A model generated the notes under the pieces. It searched no databases. It had not been told where the DNA came from and saw nothing but the letters and a program-made list of their open reading frames with translations. A DNA stretch of 64,000 nucleotides from Rhodamnia argentea (lineage: Eukaryota; Streptophyta; Magnoliopsida; Myrtales; Myrtaceae): assembly GCF_020921035.1 (NCBI RefSeq), contig NC_063150.1, positions 32,163,826 to 32,227,825 of the forward strand, given 5' to 3'. Positions 1 to 13,199 of this stretch are shown in pieces. Within the stretch, counting starts at the first letter, position 1. Each line of letters begins with the position of its first letter. The position numbers and the translations under genes were made by a program.

Positions 1-3000
1 CAGCCCCCTTCTCACCGCCCCATTCGCGACCCGATCCCTAGTCAGAGCTCGATCAGTCCGAACCATCCGAGCTCACCTGCGCGTGGCGAGGCGAATCGAC
101 GATGTACGGTCCGACCGAGCCATGAGATGTACAGAAGTCTTGGAGCATGACACAAGTTTCCGTTGGGTAAAAGTTAGCGTTAGCATAGAAACGAAAATGA
201 TCACCGCCACATTTCTTAATTTAGAAAGGTCGAGATTTACCGTTGTGCCGACAGCTTCTGATTAAGCCTCGAAAAAAAAGAAAGCCCAAAAAAATAAAAT
301 AATAAATAAATAAATCTGGGTCCCAACCAAGGCGGCGGCTAACTTCGTGTACAGATGATGCGGATGTCGGAATCCGCACCAAAATCCAGGTGGACTTCCA
401 GAGACCACCAGGTCAGGTCACGAGCCTCTTCACTCCTTTTGGTCCCCCCACCAAATTAATTTTTTCTTTCGTCTTCTTTCTTAGTCTAATCTGTGTCACC
501 ACCAAACCTAGTAGCCGACGAAATATGATCACGGCTCGATTCGCGTCGCGCGAGCAAACTGCATCCGAACAATTCGTGTCATGTCTGGTGTGAGAGAACC
601 TTTCTTGATCGTTGATCTAGGTGAGGTCGCAGGGACTCTCTCTCTCTCTCTCTCTCTTTATGTAATGGATGTGAAATTCTTACAGTAACATGCAGAGGGG
701 AGTGATGATGGCCGGTTCGTCCATTCTTTTTTTCACGGAATTACTATTTAATGTTTGTGTCTCGTGTCCGTCTCGGTTAGTAATAACTTTAGTTTTCTCC
801 TAAATAAATTGTTATTGAATACCCATGCATCGTAGGGCCTACTTTTCAAAGTATAATAACTTTGGATCTCATTACCCACCCCCACCAACAAAAACGGTGG
901 ATCTTAGTTAGTCAATTTCTGCATCACTATTCAGTCCATGACATTCAACAAGTTTTAATTATATAAGGTGAATGGGACCACATTCCCCTTGCCACCACCG
1001 CCACCGCCACCGCCGCTGCTACCACCACTACCCCCCAGCCCTGCCCCGCACCACTCTTCCCTTTGTGATGAGCGGTTTAGAGCGCACACCGCACGGCAAT
1101 ATTTTTGCTAGAGAAATCAACTTCTGATCAAAAATTGATTTTCCTATTCCTACTTATGAGTTTTTTCAACTTTCGGAGAGAAGCGATTTTCTCTTCTTCT
1201 TTTTTGTAACTTTTTCAAGTAACTCCGAAACTACACATGGAGCAACAAAAAAAAAAAAAGATCCGAAAGTAGAAAAAATAAAGTCGCGCAATCAAACGGA
1301 TTCCTATTCTAGAAGTACTTTTGAAGCTTTTTCTTTAATGAATCAAAACACTATATTGATAATGTCGATAGATTATTTATATAAATATGTTATCAATTTC
1401 TTTGATTTTTTTTTTTTTTTATGTTGCTAAGTATTTTTTTGGCAATATCTTGTCTCCAAACTCGAGGTGATAAGATTGCATGGGCAGCAGACCCCATTGA
1501 CTCCATCCACATATTGTCTAATTCATATGATGCACATATATTTATATCATGTATTATTATCTTTGTTTTAATTAAGGTACGGATGAACAACTTTTACCGG
1601 TCAATGTCGAATTTAGAAATGCGCAGGCATTGGTGGAATGTCCAACACGACCTCATCGACCAATAGGAAAATCCAGAACCTTAATAAAATAAATTTTTTT
1701 ATAATGATAAGACCAGAGGAAATTTCACGCGCCTCCTTTTGTGGACCGACCCAAAAAAAAATTTATTTAAATCCCGTCCGGCAATCATTACTCCATAATC
1801 ACTCCCCCAAAGATTTTATTAATCTTCCCGTGTATTGTATAATCATATGGTCGTTGTTCGCGAAGCAACCGAACGTGGCGAGCCAATCAGGAGAAGCCAC
1901 GTAAGCTTGAGAAGAGGCCTTTAACGTCATATAATATATTGGTTCTTTTTTTTTTTTTGACGTATTATATTTATTGCCATGCCCCAAGTATTTTATTCCT
2001 AATGTCGTTTACGTCTAAATCAAATGATATATCTGTAATGTAGGCGTATACCACGTGTATGTCCATACCACCAGAATCGACCTAGCTTACATGAGGAAAA
2101 CGACAGAAATTGATTAAAAAAAAAAAGGAGTTAATACTGTTAAAAGTTCTAAAAAATGATATGTTCGTGTCATATTTATCCTATCCATTTCACTCAAAAA
2201 ATTTCGAACCAATACCGCATTATATATAAGTTTTCATCTTATTGAAAATCCCAAACATGTGCCCTTGTGAAACGTTTACGGTAAATTGAATTTCACCTCA
2301 TAAAGAAAACCCAAACGAGTATTCTCATCCCCCTAAATATGGCCTCTAACACGTGTGGGTTTCCCACATTGGATCTGTTGTTCTCCACATCAAATCCGTC
2401 TTGCAGTTGTCTACCATGTGTATTAACACGTATGGATACTAAAGGGATGTTGCGCAAGATGCTAATGAAGAGTGAATTTGGTTTGAGGGTAATGGTTTGG
2501 TTTTTTTTTTTTTTTTTTGCGAGACCATTGCTTTGGGTTGGATGTGCCACGATTGTGCAAGTTTGGGATTTTTTTCAAGAGACGAAAATTAGACGGAGAT
2601 AAGCATATCATGAGATATCGATTTACGATTTTTATGTATTAACTCAAAAGAAAAGAAAAAAAAGAAAAAACCTTGTGCCGCACGCATCTTGCATACTCAA
2701 TTGATCAAACCACAAAATTCCAAGTAAACTGAATGGACTCACTTGATTATTTGTGTACTGTTGCTATTGTGTATGTGATAAATATTCGCGTGCAGCGCAT
2801 TGGCATCTCAAAATATCTACAACGGGATGCTCCGTCTTCTTTTATTTTACACTAAACATTAATATATCTCGATGGACGGTTGACGGGTCATAATTGATAA
2901 AGATGTTTAATTCTTGCTTTTCACACAGGTTTGTTTATGTTCGACCAACCACCCACAAAAAAAAAAAAAACCATATTGTTTATGGAATCAAAACCAATCT

Positions 3001-3659
3001 AAACGGGAAAAGGTCAGCTGTTGATACACATAAGCATCGATATAACAACATAGACAAATAACTGCTAGAAGGTATATTAGGAAAAAAGGACCATTAAAGT
3101 AAGTTTTATGTCCGTGCCGCTAAGTCTAAGTTCAATCAAATTTGGTCACAACCGTATCGACATTGGACCGTTGACTTTAAATGGGGAGGAGACACGTGTC
3201 CTGAATCATGGGATGTGTGAAGAGAAATTTTATGGGTATGGAGATCTTGTGCATCAAAGGAAACAGGCCACATGCACCTAATTTGGGACAGGCTATCCTT
3301 ACCTTGATATAATCCATTCTCGTTGTGTTGGAATATGTCAAGACAAGCATCCTGCTTTTTTTTTTTTCAATAAACATATTGTCAAAAAATTCATTTGATC
3401 ATGCGGATTAAGTCTTATCCAAATGGGTGTCATCCATCGTATTGACATGTTCGTTTCGATCCGCCCAATGAATTACGCATAAAAATCTATAACAAGCTCC
3501 AAAGAAATAAGTTTAAAAAAGCTTCTTCTTTTTTTCACGTGGCGACAGAGTGCCTTGTAAACTATTCATTCGCCTGATCGGGAGGAGTCGACCTCGGCTA
3601 GCGACGATGAGGCTCGCAATTGCCTGTGGTCGGCAAAGGCGAGCTTCACCATAGGTCAT

Positions 3660-3888
3660 TAAGGTCTCGCGACCGGCTGAAGAAAGAATGAAAAAAAAAA
3701 AATTGAGATTATGTAAAATGTCCAATTAACGTCATCCGTATCATGTAGGACGGTCGGCTTCCATGTCGGTAATTTCCTATTAAAATTGATTGAATGACTA
3801 AATTAGCATAAATTGTAAAAAGCTTAGGATTCAATTGGCTAAATATTTATAATTATAATATATTTAAGATTTTTTCGATAATTTTTCT
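3660..3888. repeat. Half-copy of inverted-repeat element family 1
   Basis: The stretch contains a motif with a TAGGACGGT-like core, then an AAATTGATTGAATGA segment, then a TTAGGATTCAATTGG segment, and ends with AAGATTTTTTCGATAATTTTT. The same order and ending occur at the right end of the element at 34955-35449, where the end reads AAGATCTTTTTGGATAATTTTT. A matching left half is not clear, so I call this a truncated copy. The boundaries are approximate. Confidence 0.45.
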
Positions 3889-4194
3889 CTATTTACGTTA
3901 TTGCTAAAAATTAGGCGGGTGTATAATCGCGCCATAGCATAGGAGAACCCAAAGATGTCCGAATCGTTTTATTTTCACAGATACGGATTTGTACGACGTC
4001 ACACCACAAATGCCCTTTTTTACCCGATTATGGGGCGGTTGATTTGATGATGGCGCATCATTACAAATCATTACACAAATGTACATCAACTCCATAATTG
4101 CACAAAGAGACAGAATTCCCTTTCCTTTCCGGCTGCGATAATGACGTAAATAATTTTCAAATTTTAATCCAACGTGTTATATGATCTATAAATT

Positions 4195-4570
4195 TTTGAT
4201 TTGTTCAGTATAATCCCTAAACTTTAGTTCATTACATAATATTGTCCCTCAATTTTTAGTTTGTTCGATGCGAACCCAAACTTTTAGGATGTACTATGTA
4301 GCCTCTAAATTATATAAAAATATTTAATATTATCTCCGAATGGAATTAATAAAATGACAACGCTGAACATTTTCGTATATTCTTGGGATTGAATTAAATA
4401 TATACCAAAAGTTCACGGACTACTTTGAAAATTTTGAAATACGAGAACGACATTGCACTTTGGGCTAAAGTTAAGAAATCATATTGCGCAAATTAAAAGT
4501 TTAAAAATTACATTGCATGTTAGATTAAAATTTTTGAATCATTTTTTATCCTTGAAATTTTTAATGAAAG
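4195..4570. repeat. Inverted-repeat (MITE-like) element, family 2
   Basis: The left half has repeated units of the type ATAATCCCTAAACTTTAG and ATTGTCCCTCAATTTTTAG. The right half has their reverse complements (AAAAGTTTAAAAATTACATTGCA and similar). The whole can fold into one long imperfect hairpin. It carries no coding capacity, as expected of a MITE-like element. The same unit order recurs at 45027-45460 and 58560-58815. The boundaries are approximate and I could not define a target-site duplication. Confidence 0.5.
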
Positions 4571-4758
4571 TTGCTAATCCAACGGTACTGTCATTATTTC
4601 TAGCCACACGATCTTCCAATCAATAAGTATTTTATGTAAAATACGTAACGATAATACGTTGATCTATGATTAAGATTTTATCCCCCCAAAACACACTGTC
4701 GAGAAGCATTTCTCATTTCCAATTTTACAAATGTCAAGAACACCATAATAAGGAACAT

Positions 4759-4801
<43 letters not shown>

Positions 4802-4899
4802 TGTTCGAGAGCCACACAAAACAACATAAACAGTGACCTGACGCTGCGTTGCATGTATCGTCGTACTCTCCTCCGACTCCGACCATAAAAGAGATCGAG

Positions 4900-5161
4900 T
4901 AGCCACCGCCGTGTCTTCAAGCGCCTTGAAGGCAGCGACTTGTAGACAACCAAACAAAAAACGTGAGAAGAAAAAGAAAAACAGAGGGTCTGTCTCGACT
5001 CGCCTCGCTCATGGATTGCGATCTTCTCCTACCTCCCCGCCATTCTCGATTCCTCCGCTTCCCCCCTCCGGCGGAGCTGCTTCTTCCTTCTCCGGCCTCT
5101 CCCTCTCTGAGCCTCGCCTGATTCCCGCCATCGAAGTCGCAGTGTTGCGCCACTCAGGGTC

Positions 5162-5204
<43 letters not shown>

Positions 5205-6343
5205 CGTAGTCATCGCGTGGCAATCTGCTCCGAAATTGCTGCGGAATGCGAGGGGATGGCGAAGCGAAACGACAAGAGAGTCGCGTCGAGTTATCGTGTT
5301 TTTTTTTTATTTTTTGGGTGAAATTTGGCTTGGCTTTGTTGGAAGGTCCGTCGGATGGAGCACTTTCTTTTTCTTACGAGATTTTTTTTTTTTTTTGGCA
5401 ATTCTACGGATGATTTTGTGTTTTTCTCTGCCGAAGAATCATGTGATTGTACTGAACTGCTGTTTTTATTGAGCTTTGCGTTCTGGAAAACTGGGTTGAG
5501 CTTTCTCTGCTTCGAGATCATGCGCGGAGAGGAGTGAATTTTGATTTTGACTTTGGTTTCTGCTGACTTTCCCGTCTTCATCGGAAGACGAGCAGAGCAG
5601 TTAGCACTGTTTTGAAAATGCTGGAAATAGTAACTAGCTGATTTCATCTCTCTCGTGACCTTTGTCTTCGTCCTGATGAAGAGAAGCAAAGTTCTCGTGG
5701 GATTCGATCCTCGAGAAGTCGCTGGCTACAGCAGATTCATCTCTTTCTCTCCGCACTGAGAATTTAAGTCTGTAAGCAGAGAGAAACTGTGGCAAATTTT
5801 CTCTCGATCTCCGAGAAAAAGGAAAGAGTCACGGAAATGAATGTCTGTTTTCCTTTTCCGCTGTGGCTTTGCTCTTTCTTTTCCAAAAAGAAGACTAAAC
5901 GGCTTAGGTTACTCCTTGTCTGGGTTCAATGAACTTTTCCAACTGCGAATGTCGTGTGTTTTCCTTGTCTGTGCGTGCATATGGAATTCCATGTAAGCAT
6001 GAATATTCGCTGTGACGTCCTTTAGATTCACAGGTTTTGGAGCTTTGCGCTTTTAAATTCTCCGGCTCACCTATCTGAGTCAGATCTTGTTGTTCATCTG
6101 GTCACTGGGTCGCTCGAAAATCCATGTGCTTTCAGCCTCTGTGCGGTACTTGAGACAGAATGCGACGAATACAAAAGGGGAAATGTAAAGGAGATTACTT
6201 GAGAAAGGACTAGCTTTTCCAGAAAAAAAAGTTCTTTAAAAATGAAAAAGTCTCACATGGAGTATGTAATCAACATAAAAAGATGTAGGGGTGTTGAATC
6301 TACATATGTCCGAAGGACTTAAGTTATCTTCATTGTACAGGTC
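4900..6343 (+). promoter_or_regulatory. Likely promoter, 5' UTR and leader intron of the EGR-like PP2C gene
   Basis: The stretch before the first ATG of the PP2C gene is CT-rich and includes a pure CT tract at 5164-5199, common around plant transcription starts. A strong acceptor (TTCATTGTACAG, ending at 6340) lies three bases before the start codon at 6344, so the 5' UTR is probably split by an intron ending there. I could not fix the donor or the transcription start. Short frames in this stretch overlap on both strands and are not credible genes. Confidence 0.55.
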
Positions 6344-9014
6344 ATGGGGCATTTCTCCACCATATTCAATGGCCTGGCAAGATCGTTTGCAGTTAAGAAG
6401 GGAAGGAGCAGTGGGGATTGTGATGGTAGAGAGACTGCAGAAGCCATGGCAAAAGAGGCCAAAAAGAAGGACTTGATACTGTGCTCATCCGGCATTGTAA
6501 ATGTCGACGGCTCGAAAAACTTTGCTTCAGTTTTCTCTAAGAGAGGGGAAAAAGGAGTGAACCAGGATTGCTGCATTGTTTGGGAGGTAGGCATTGAAAC
6601 CTGAAAGCTTGAAATTCAATTGGGGTCACATTCATTGTTTGTTTCAAGAAATTCAACTAGCTAGCGGTTGTCATTTTGCAGGAGAGAAATTGTTCTGATT
6701 TTGTAGTTGCTTGGAACATTTGGTCACTTTTTATTTTGAAGATCATGTTTAAACAACCTGTCCTTTGGTTTATAGAAGTTCAGAGTCTATTAGATATCCT
6801 CTTGCGCAGCTTGTATCGTCTCGAGTCATTAATAATACCTCGCGTGCTGTGAAGACAGATAAATCTGTGCGGATTTATCTCGGAGTTTCCTTCTTTTTGC
6901 TTCTTTTTTAGCAGAGCTTATATGCGTAAGATCACTTGTATACCATGGATTGTTACCCATGGCAGGTATAATTAGGTTTTCTCATTGTAGTTAGTATATA
7001 CTGATGATGTAGCTTTTGGTGATAGGAATTTGGGTGCCAAAATGACATGATCTTTTGTGGGATATTTGATGGGCATGGCCCATGGGGACATTATGTGGCA
7101 AAAAGGGTCAGAGAGACAATGCCACCCTCATTGTTGTGCAATTGGCAGGAGACTCTTGCTCAAGCTTCCCTAGATCCAGGTCTTGACTTGGAATCGGATA
7201 AGAAGTCTCATCGTTTTGACATATGGAAAAGTTCCTACTTGAAGACTTGTGCCGCCATTGATAACGAGCTTGGGCAACATCGAAAGATTGATTCGTTCTA
7301 CAGTGGGACCACTGCTTTGACTATTGTCAGACAGGTATTAGCAAGAACCCCTCAGTTTTTCATTGCTTTAACTTAGCCTCTGTTTGCAGTGCGTTCATGA
7401 ATATGCTGTCATGGTTATGTGATAGTTGTTTTTTGCTGTGGCTGCCACATGATGTAAGTTTATTGGATCTAGTTTTAGGTTGCGAAATAAGAGCTGATAA
7501 TGGGGAGTGCCTCTTCCTAACAATAGACTTACGAGAGGCAATATGAAGATGGCTAGCTCTCTAGGCAATTCAGATGTATAGTGGACTTTGTCTCGGCAAA
7601 ACGTAACTTCAAATTTGGGCCAAATGAGACATTTCAAAATATTCATGACATGGAAGGTGAACTCCGTCAATAGGTTTCTTTATGCACAAGTGAAGACACC
7701 ATATAAGAGAAACAGTTGATGAAGTAAACAACCGTTTTGCTGTTCAAAGATTAGTGATTGGCCCATCAGGGGAATCGTTGATTAAGCATTTCTACTTCTT
7801 TAGGAACCGATCGTTCAGTGGAAGCTAATCCAATTGATATTTGGCAGGGGGAATACATCATCATAGCCAATGTAGGTGACTCACGAGCTGTATTAGCAAC
7901 TACTTCTGAGGATGGGAGCTTACTTCCTGTTCAGCTCACTGTTGATTTTAAGCCCAACATACCTCGTTAGTTCCCCTGCCTATCACTCTTTTCCCAGTTT
8001 TGCTTCTCATCTGATCTTCACACTTCTGTTGATCTTGCTGCAGAGGAAGCCGAGCGGATAATACAATGCAATGGGAGGGTGTTCTGTCTACATGATGAAC
8101 CAGGAGTGCACCGCGTATGGCTGCCAGATGATGAATCACCTGGACTTGCCATGTCTAGAGCATTTGGAGATTACTGTGTGAAAGATTTTGGACTTATATC
8201 CGTGCCTGAAGTGACACAGAGAAACATAACCAGCAGAGACCAGTTTGTCGTGCTGGCGACTGATGGGGTATGTTGTCTGTTGTTAGTTGTTTGAGCTTTT
8301 AAAGGTGGGGGCAAAACGAAGAAAAATCAATAGCTTAGCTTTTTCAGAAAATGCGCATTTGGGTTTGCGCTAGACTTACGCATGTCGAGTTGTTAAATCA
8401 GTACTGTCGAAGAGAAACATGCATGTACTGGCGTATAATATGTGCCTTAACAATAGAGGTTCTAGTTTCTAGACAGTAGCATCACTCCTGATAAAAGTTT
8501 GATTTACGCCAATGTCAAATCCAAAAGTCACCCAAGTTTCAAGTCCTCCGCTTGGCTAACCCAATTTCAAAAGCCATGCAACCGAACTTTCTCACCTAGC
8601 ATATTATCATGACAAGCAGGAGTAAAGAATAATCCTCCTGCAAGAGTGGGGCAGATAATTTCACTTCTCTTGAAGAGTGTCCTTGTTGACCTTCATCAAC
8701 CCTTTGTTTGCAGGGTCAGTTAGAAATTATTTCGCCTTATGAAGTATGGTTGAAGCAGCGATCGCTTCTTATGTTGCGCTTTTCTCTTTCCTGTCTGTCA
8801 GGTGTGGGATGTTATATCCAATCAAGAAGCAGTGGAAATTGTATCCGCAATGCCAGACAGGACTAAGTCTGCTAAACGCTTGGTCGAGTGTGCTGTCCGA
8901 GCATGGAAGCGGAAGAGGCGTGGAATTGCAATGGACGACATATCAGCCATTTGTCTCTTCTTCCACTCTTCCCCTTTATCTCAGCAAGTTCACCCCATCA
9001 AGTCCCCGAAGTAA
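6344..9014 (+). CDS. Clade-E protein phosphatase 2C, EGR-like
   Basis: This is a metal-dependent Ser/Thr phosphatase of the PPM/PP2C family. Five coding exons join in frame: 6344-6586, 7026-7334, 7848-7965, 8044-8267 and 8802-9014, giving 368 residues. Visible PP2C motifs are GIFDGHGPWG (metal-binding Asp, about residue 92), ANVGDSRAVLA, GLAMSRAFGD, VVLATDGVWDV (split by the last intron) and MDDISAICLF near the end. The sequence matches the Arabidopsis E-clade group called EGR (E-clade growth-regulating) phosphatases, known as plasma-membrane negative regulators of growth under drought. The protein begins MGHFST, with Gly2 and Thr6 as in N-myristoylation sites, which fits membrane anchoring. 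The start is supported by the family N terminus (MGHFS...FNGLARS). Membership is firm; which EGR paralogue it matches is less so. Confidence 0.93.
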
Positions 9015-10379
9015 ATTCATGTGAGGAACGGTTCATCTAACGGGGATCGTGATCCCTGCTACATTGAGGGAAAAAGTCTCAGATCATGCTTGCTTTCGTG
9101 CACCCGTGACGCAACCACGCAAGCACTGCTGTAAATATAAGCCGAGTGTCATGATATTGGTACTTGTGCCGACAATTTCCTCTGCATAGGTTAGTGCTTG
9201 GACAAAGCCCTTAGGCTTCTTTGAGGAAAACAGTCACATTTTTGCGGTGAAATTCATTTCTTTCGTGCTGCCGATGGAAGTTAACCGTACCCCTTAATGA
9301 GGTGGTGGTGGAACGTTGCATCTGCATTCGCATGGTCAGGGAAAGGGAACTCGAATTCGGCCGGGATTTAACCAATTCATCGCTCGAAAATCGATAAACA
9401 GGGTCATCATTCATAGGCTAGCAATGTCGGAAACTTTTTTTTTTTGGTAAGGGCAATGTCGGAAACTTATATTCTGGCTGCGAGATAAATTGACTTGATG
9501 CTATGTTCGGTGATTCGTTGAGAAGAATCTGTACTCCATGATACAGCGATGTCTGAGGGACAGGGAAGCATTTATGTGCACGGGAAGAGCCCATTTAGTG
9601 GCCGCTGGGTGGGACTGCACGAGGTTGAGAATATTACCATGATTCTGGTGCACCGAGGAAACACATACGGCAGAAGCATGAAGACGGAAGTACACCGCAA
9701 GATAAATGCTGTCGGAGAGTAACATCAGAAATTATTGTTCGTGTTGGCAAGTAGAATCCCACAATTGGATTTAATTGCCCCTCACATGCTCGCAGTGTTT
9801 CTCCATTAAAAAGTCCAATCTAAAAATTTAAGCTACAATCTTTCCTTTCACGTGTAAGTCGAACGGTCCATCTCAAAAGTTTAAATTGATAGGTGGCAAG
9901 AAATCATATGAATATAAATTGTATTTAGGATCAAATGTCAATTAAAGTCAGACAATACTTCAACATCCTCCATCCAATATTTTGAGTTTTCACATGTCGC
10001 TCTAACATGTTTTATAACGCGAGCTTGTGGACAACGTCTCTAAAACTCTCGTCTTCCTCGTGTGATTCCAGGCCATGTGCACCGACATCAACGAAAACAT
10101 CGAAGACGGGTGCTTTTGTCATTGTGGGCGTCATTAGGACTCCGAAACTAAGCAATGCTTCAACTAGAACACTTGCACAATGAATGACCCTTTGACCTCT
10201 CCTTCGTTTTGGGTCATACCAGCAACTGAGCCAAGACCAAAACGTGAGCCCCAGTCATGATGGAATACGTGACATTAAATTAATTTCTGATATCCCTGAC
10301 CAAGTCCCACCAGCGTAACGGGGAAGTTGTCTGATCAATCCTGAACATTCTGTATGAATATTAATTCGATCTTAAAATT

Positions 10380-10690
10380 TTGCACAAAATTACAATACAG
10401 TTATTTCGGTTTGTTTTCGCCGAAGATCGCCGACGGCCTTCCTACGTGGCAAGCTGCCACGTCGGCGATTTTGCAGCGAACATTGGCCCAAAGGATTGTT
10501 GGAATTTCGCGCAAAGTTTAGGATTGAATGGGTAGAATTGAAATGTTTAGGATTAAATTGATATCCGTATAGATTTACAACTAATCGGGGTAGTTTCCTC
10601 CATGATGTACTGTTTGGGCTATTTATCTTAAAAAGGAAAAAAAAAAATTGAACTTGAGCTGCTTCCGCATGGACATGCGCCACTAGATGA
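10380..10690. repeat. Short palindromic element related to family 1
   Basis: The core is a near-perfect palindrome: ATCGCCGAC at 10426-10434 pairs with GTCGGCGAT at 10461-10469, and inside it ACGTGGCA at 10444-10451 pairs with TGCCACGT at 10455-10462. To the right are the family-1 units TTTAGGATTGAATGG and TTTAGGATTAAATTGAT. It looks like an element whose two inverted halves abut with almost no loop. The outer ends are approximate. Confidence 0.5.
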
Positions 10691-12726
10691 GGTGAGCTTT
10701 AAGCGAGACCCCGTGACTTTTTGTAACACCAAAATCAATATCCTTGTACATCCGTGCCATAATTATCTCACGTTAATTTCCGTGTCGCAAAAAATCACAG
10801 GTACAATCGTGGCACATTTACTCCAAACCAGTATTTTTATTACAAAAGATCTCAAATTAATAATTCCGTGCGACAATTACCTAAATTAATTTTCATGTCA
10901 TGGGAAATCCTAAACTAGTATACCCATACCACATATACTCAAAATTAGTCGCCAAATTCTTAAATTGGAAAATTTGCCAAAATTTGCTAATTCTAACCCA
11001 AGAACTCCCCGAAAAAAAAAAAAAAAAAAAAAGAAGGCTAAAATCTCTAACTTTTAATGACTCGAAATAAATTCGAACAAATATCGTACGGTTGTACTCA
11101 TTTAAGATCTTCTACGGCACGACATTAGTTTAAAGCAAAAGTGACACAAGTATACAGACTTTATGACACGAAAATAAATCTCGAGACAAATATGATGTCG
11201 ATTTATCTATCAGTTAAGAGTTCTTTTAACGACATCGAGCCAAAAAAAAAATATAAGTATGTGAATTGGGGGACGTACATTTGGTTCCTTCAATACCACT
11301 TCTTTTAGCGGGCCTCGGAACAAGTTTGCGGATAAAAGGTGGTTGGCGAAAAACGTTTTCAAAGCCGAAGGCAGAATAAATATAAGAAGTCCTTGTCCCG
11401 TGCCCAGACGCAAGGGCAAAAAGGGTAATTCACCACGCGCTGTCCCACTCTCCAACCGTCAATCTAGTTCGCTTTGACCCGGCAAAGCCCGAGAGTTGGA
11501 CGACACGACTTCACTTCACCAAAAGTTGTTCGGACACGCACTCGGATTTCGGTGCGCGAGAAACTGGACGAGCGTGGGATTCCACCCCGACTTGTCGCCG
11601 CGATATCTCGCGATAAGATCTGCTCCAGACGCGGATCATCGCTTTTATCGAGGAAAGTCGAGGACATCCTATCTCGCTGTCGCTGTGACGTACGACGTGC
11701 GCGCACCGCACGCTACTTTTGTCCCCCCGAGTGCCTTCCCTCCACGCGCAGCTCCAAACGAGGGCCGGCGCGTGGGCAAAATCTTGATTTGACAAGTAGA
11801 GTCGTGCGTCATCATGATTGACCGATTTGAAAATTGCTCGGTCTGAATGCATATATATATATATATATATATGACATAATTATTATATGTTTTAATTACA
11901 ATCAACAAATGAATCGTTAAGGGGTTCAACTATAATATGAGAAATGGATTTATAATTTATTTAAACTCAATTTACCGCTATAATTCTCTTTTGATCTTAC
12001 TTACTCATCACTCTAACCTCAATTTATATATGAATTATCATACATTAAGTTAAATATGAAAATATTTTAATAGTATATATCAAGTCAGTATGAATCGAAT
12101 ATAAGCCAATAAATTTGCATTGCATGCAAAAAAGGTCAAATGGATCTATTTAGACCGAACCATTTTAAACCCGATTCAAATCCGATCCGATCCGATCAAC
12201 CCGTTTAACAAGTCTATGATGCATATATTCAAAATATTCTACCCTACAAAAATATTATTTTAGGTACATTAAAATCTATCCGTTTAATTTAATATTTTAA
12301 ATAGCAATATAAATTTTCAAATTCAAACATTCAAATAAAGAGGATTTATTGTTTTTGAAGTTGCATCTTTTTCGCATCACGCATTATTATTGTTAAAAAT
12401 AATTGTTTCTACAGAGCATGACTAATAAGCGTTTTTGAAGCATCATGTGTCGATAGAATTAGTCCAATTGCTCCTACCAAAAGCACTACTACTAACGACA
12501 TGCGACGTTAGAACTAGCCAGGTGTCATCTGGAAAGTGGGGGGCATCATCACCAAGAAAAGATTAAGGCTTTCCGGTGGGGCCCGCGTCTGATGGGGACA
12601 CGTCTTCGTGTCGCACCTTTCCTCGCTTAGGAAGTTGGGAAGCTCGTTTAATGATTACTTTTATTTGGTAATGTCCGAAATGTGAGGCACTGATTCATAT
12701 GTCTGACGGACGGGCCCCGCGCATGC

Positions 12727-12878
12727 CACGTGTCGCACGTGGGTACGGCTGACCTGTCACCGAGGGGCACGCAATATTTTCTCGAGAAGGGAAACAGTTA
12801 ATAAAGTAAAACGAGGAGAAAATAAAAAAATAAATGAATTTAGCTGATCTCGGTCGTCGGCCACGCGTCAGTCACGTG
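12727..12878. promoter_or_regulatory. Cluster of three G-boxes (CACGTG)
   Basis: Perfect CACGTG hexamers lie at 12727-12732, 12736-12741 and 12873-12878. The first is in a CCACGTGTC context like an ABA-response element, and the last is the eight-base palindrome TCACGTGA. G-boxes are bound by plant bZIP and bHLH factors. The cluster is about 3.7 kb beyond the PP2C stop and about 5 kb before the TPR2-like start, so its target is unknown. It may belong to a lost or distal regulatory region. Confidence 0.4.
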
Positions 12879-13199
12879 ACCTTGAGGTGCGGAAAGGCCG
12901 ATGGTGGTTTACGTTACGCGTCGCACCGCTCTAAAAGTCAAACGGAAGGAACATTTCCTTAGGATGGAAGATGAATGACCCAAAAAAAAAAAAAAAATTT
13001 ACTCAAGAAAAGGCATTATATGTCGTTTGAAATGATTAAGTCAATGAAAATTATTTTCAATCGGCAATAGTTTATTCCTAAATATTTGCGTAAAGTAATA
13101 AAAATGTTTTTTATTCATTCATTTTTCTAAGCGATATAAGTTGATCATTTATTGAGAAATATATTTTACATCATTTTTTTTTTGCGAAACAAACAGAAC

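Larger units (their letters stand above)
1..4900. other. Intergenic region without a supported gene
   Basis: No reading frame here resembles a known protein; the longest frames are short, low in complexity, and overlap on both strands. The DNA is AT-rich with poly-A/T runs, a CT tract at about 635-657 and a longer one at about 4763-4800. Two stretches look like remnants of inverted-repeat elements (about 3660-3888 and 4195-4570, listed separately). ACGT-core boxes occur at 2052-2057 (CACGTG) and 3191-3200 (GACACGTGTC, a perfect palindrome). The first 250 bases are GC-rich and could belong to the end or leader of a gene to the left, but I cannot identify one. Confidence 0.6.

Noticed and set aside
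4911-5321. Open frame of 136 residues containing a run of Leu-Ser
   Set aside because: The Leu-Ser run is a translated CT microsatellite; the stretch is better explained as promoter and leader of the PP2C gene.
11464-11852. Overlapping open frames of 80-115 residues on both strands in a GC-rich stretch
   Set aside because: Several frames on both strands are open at once, none has a known motif or splice context, and the composition (Arg/Ser-rich) is that of any GC-rich random DNA.
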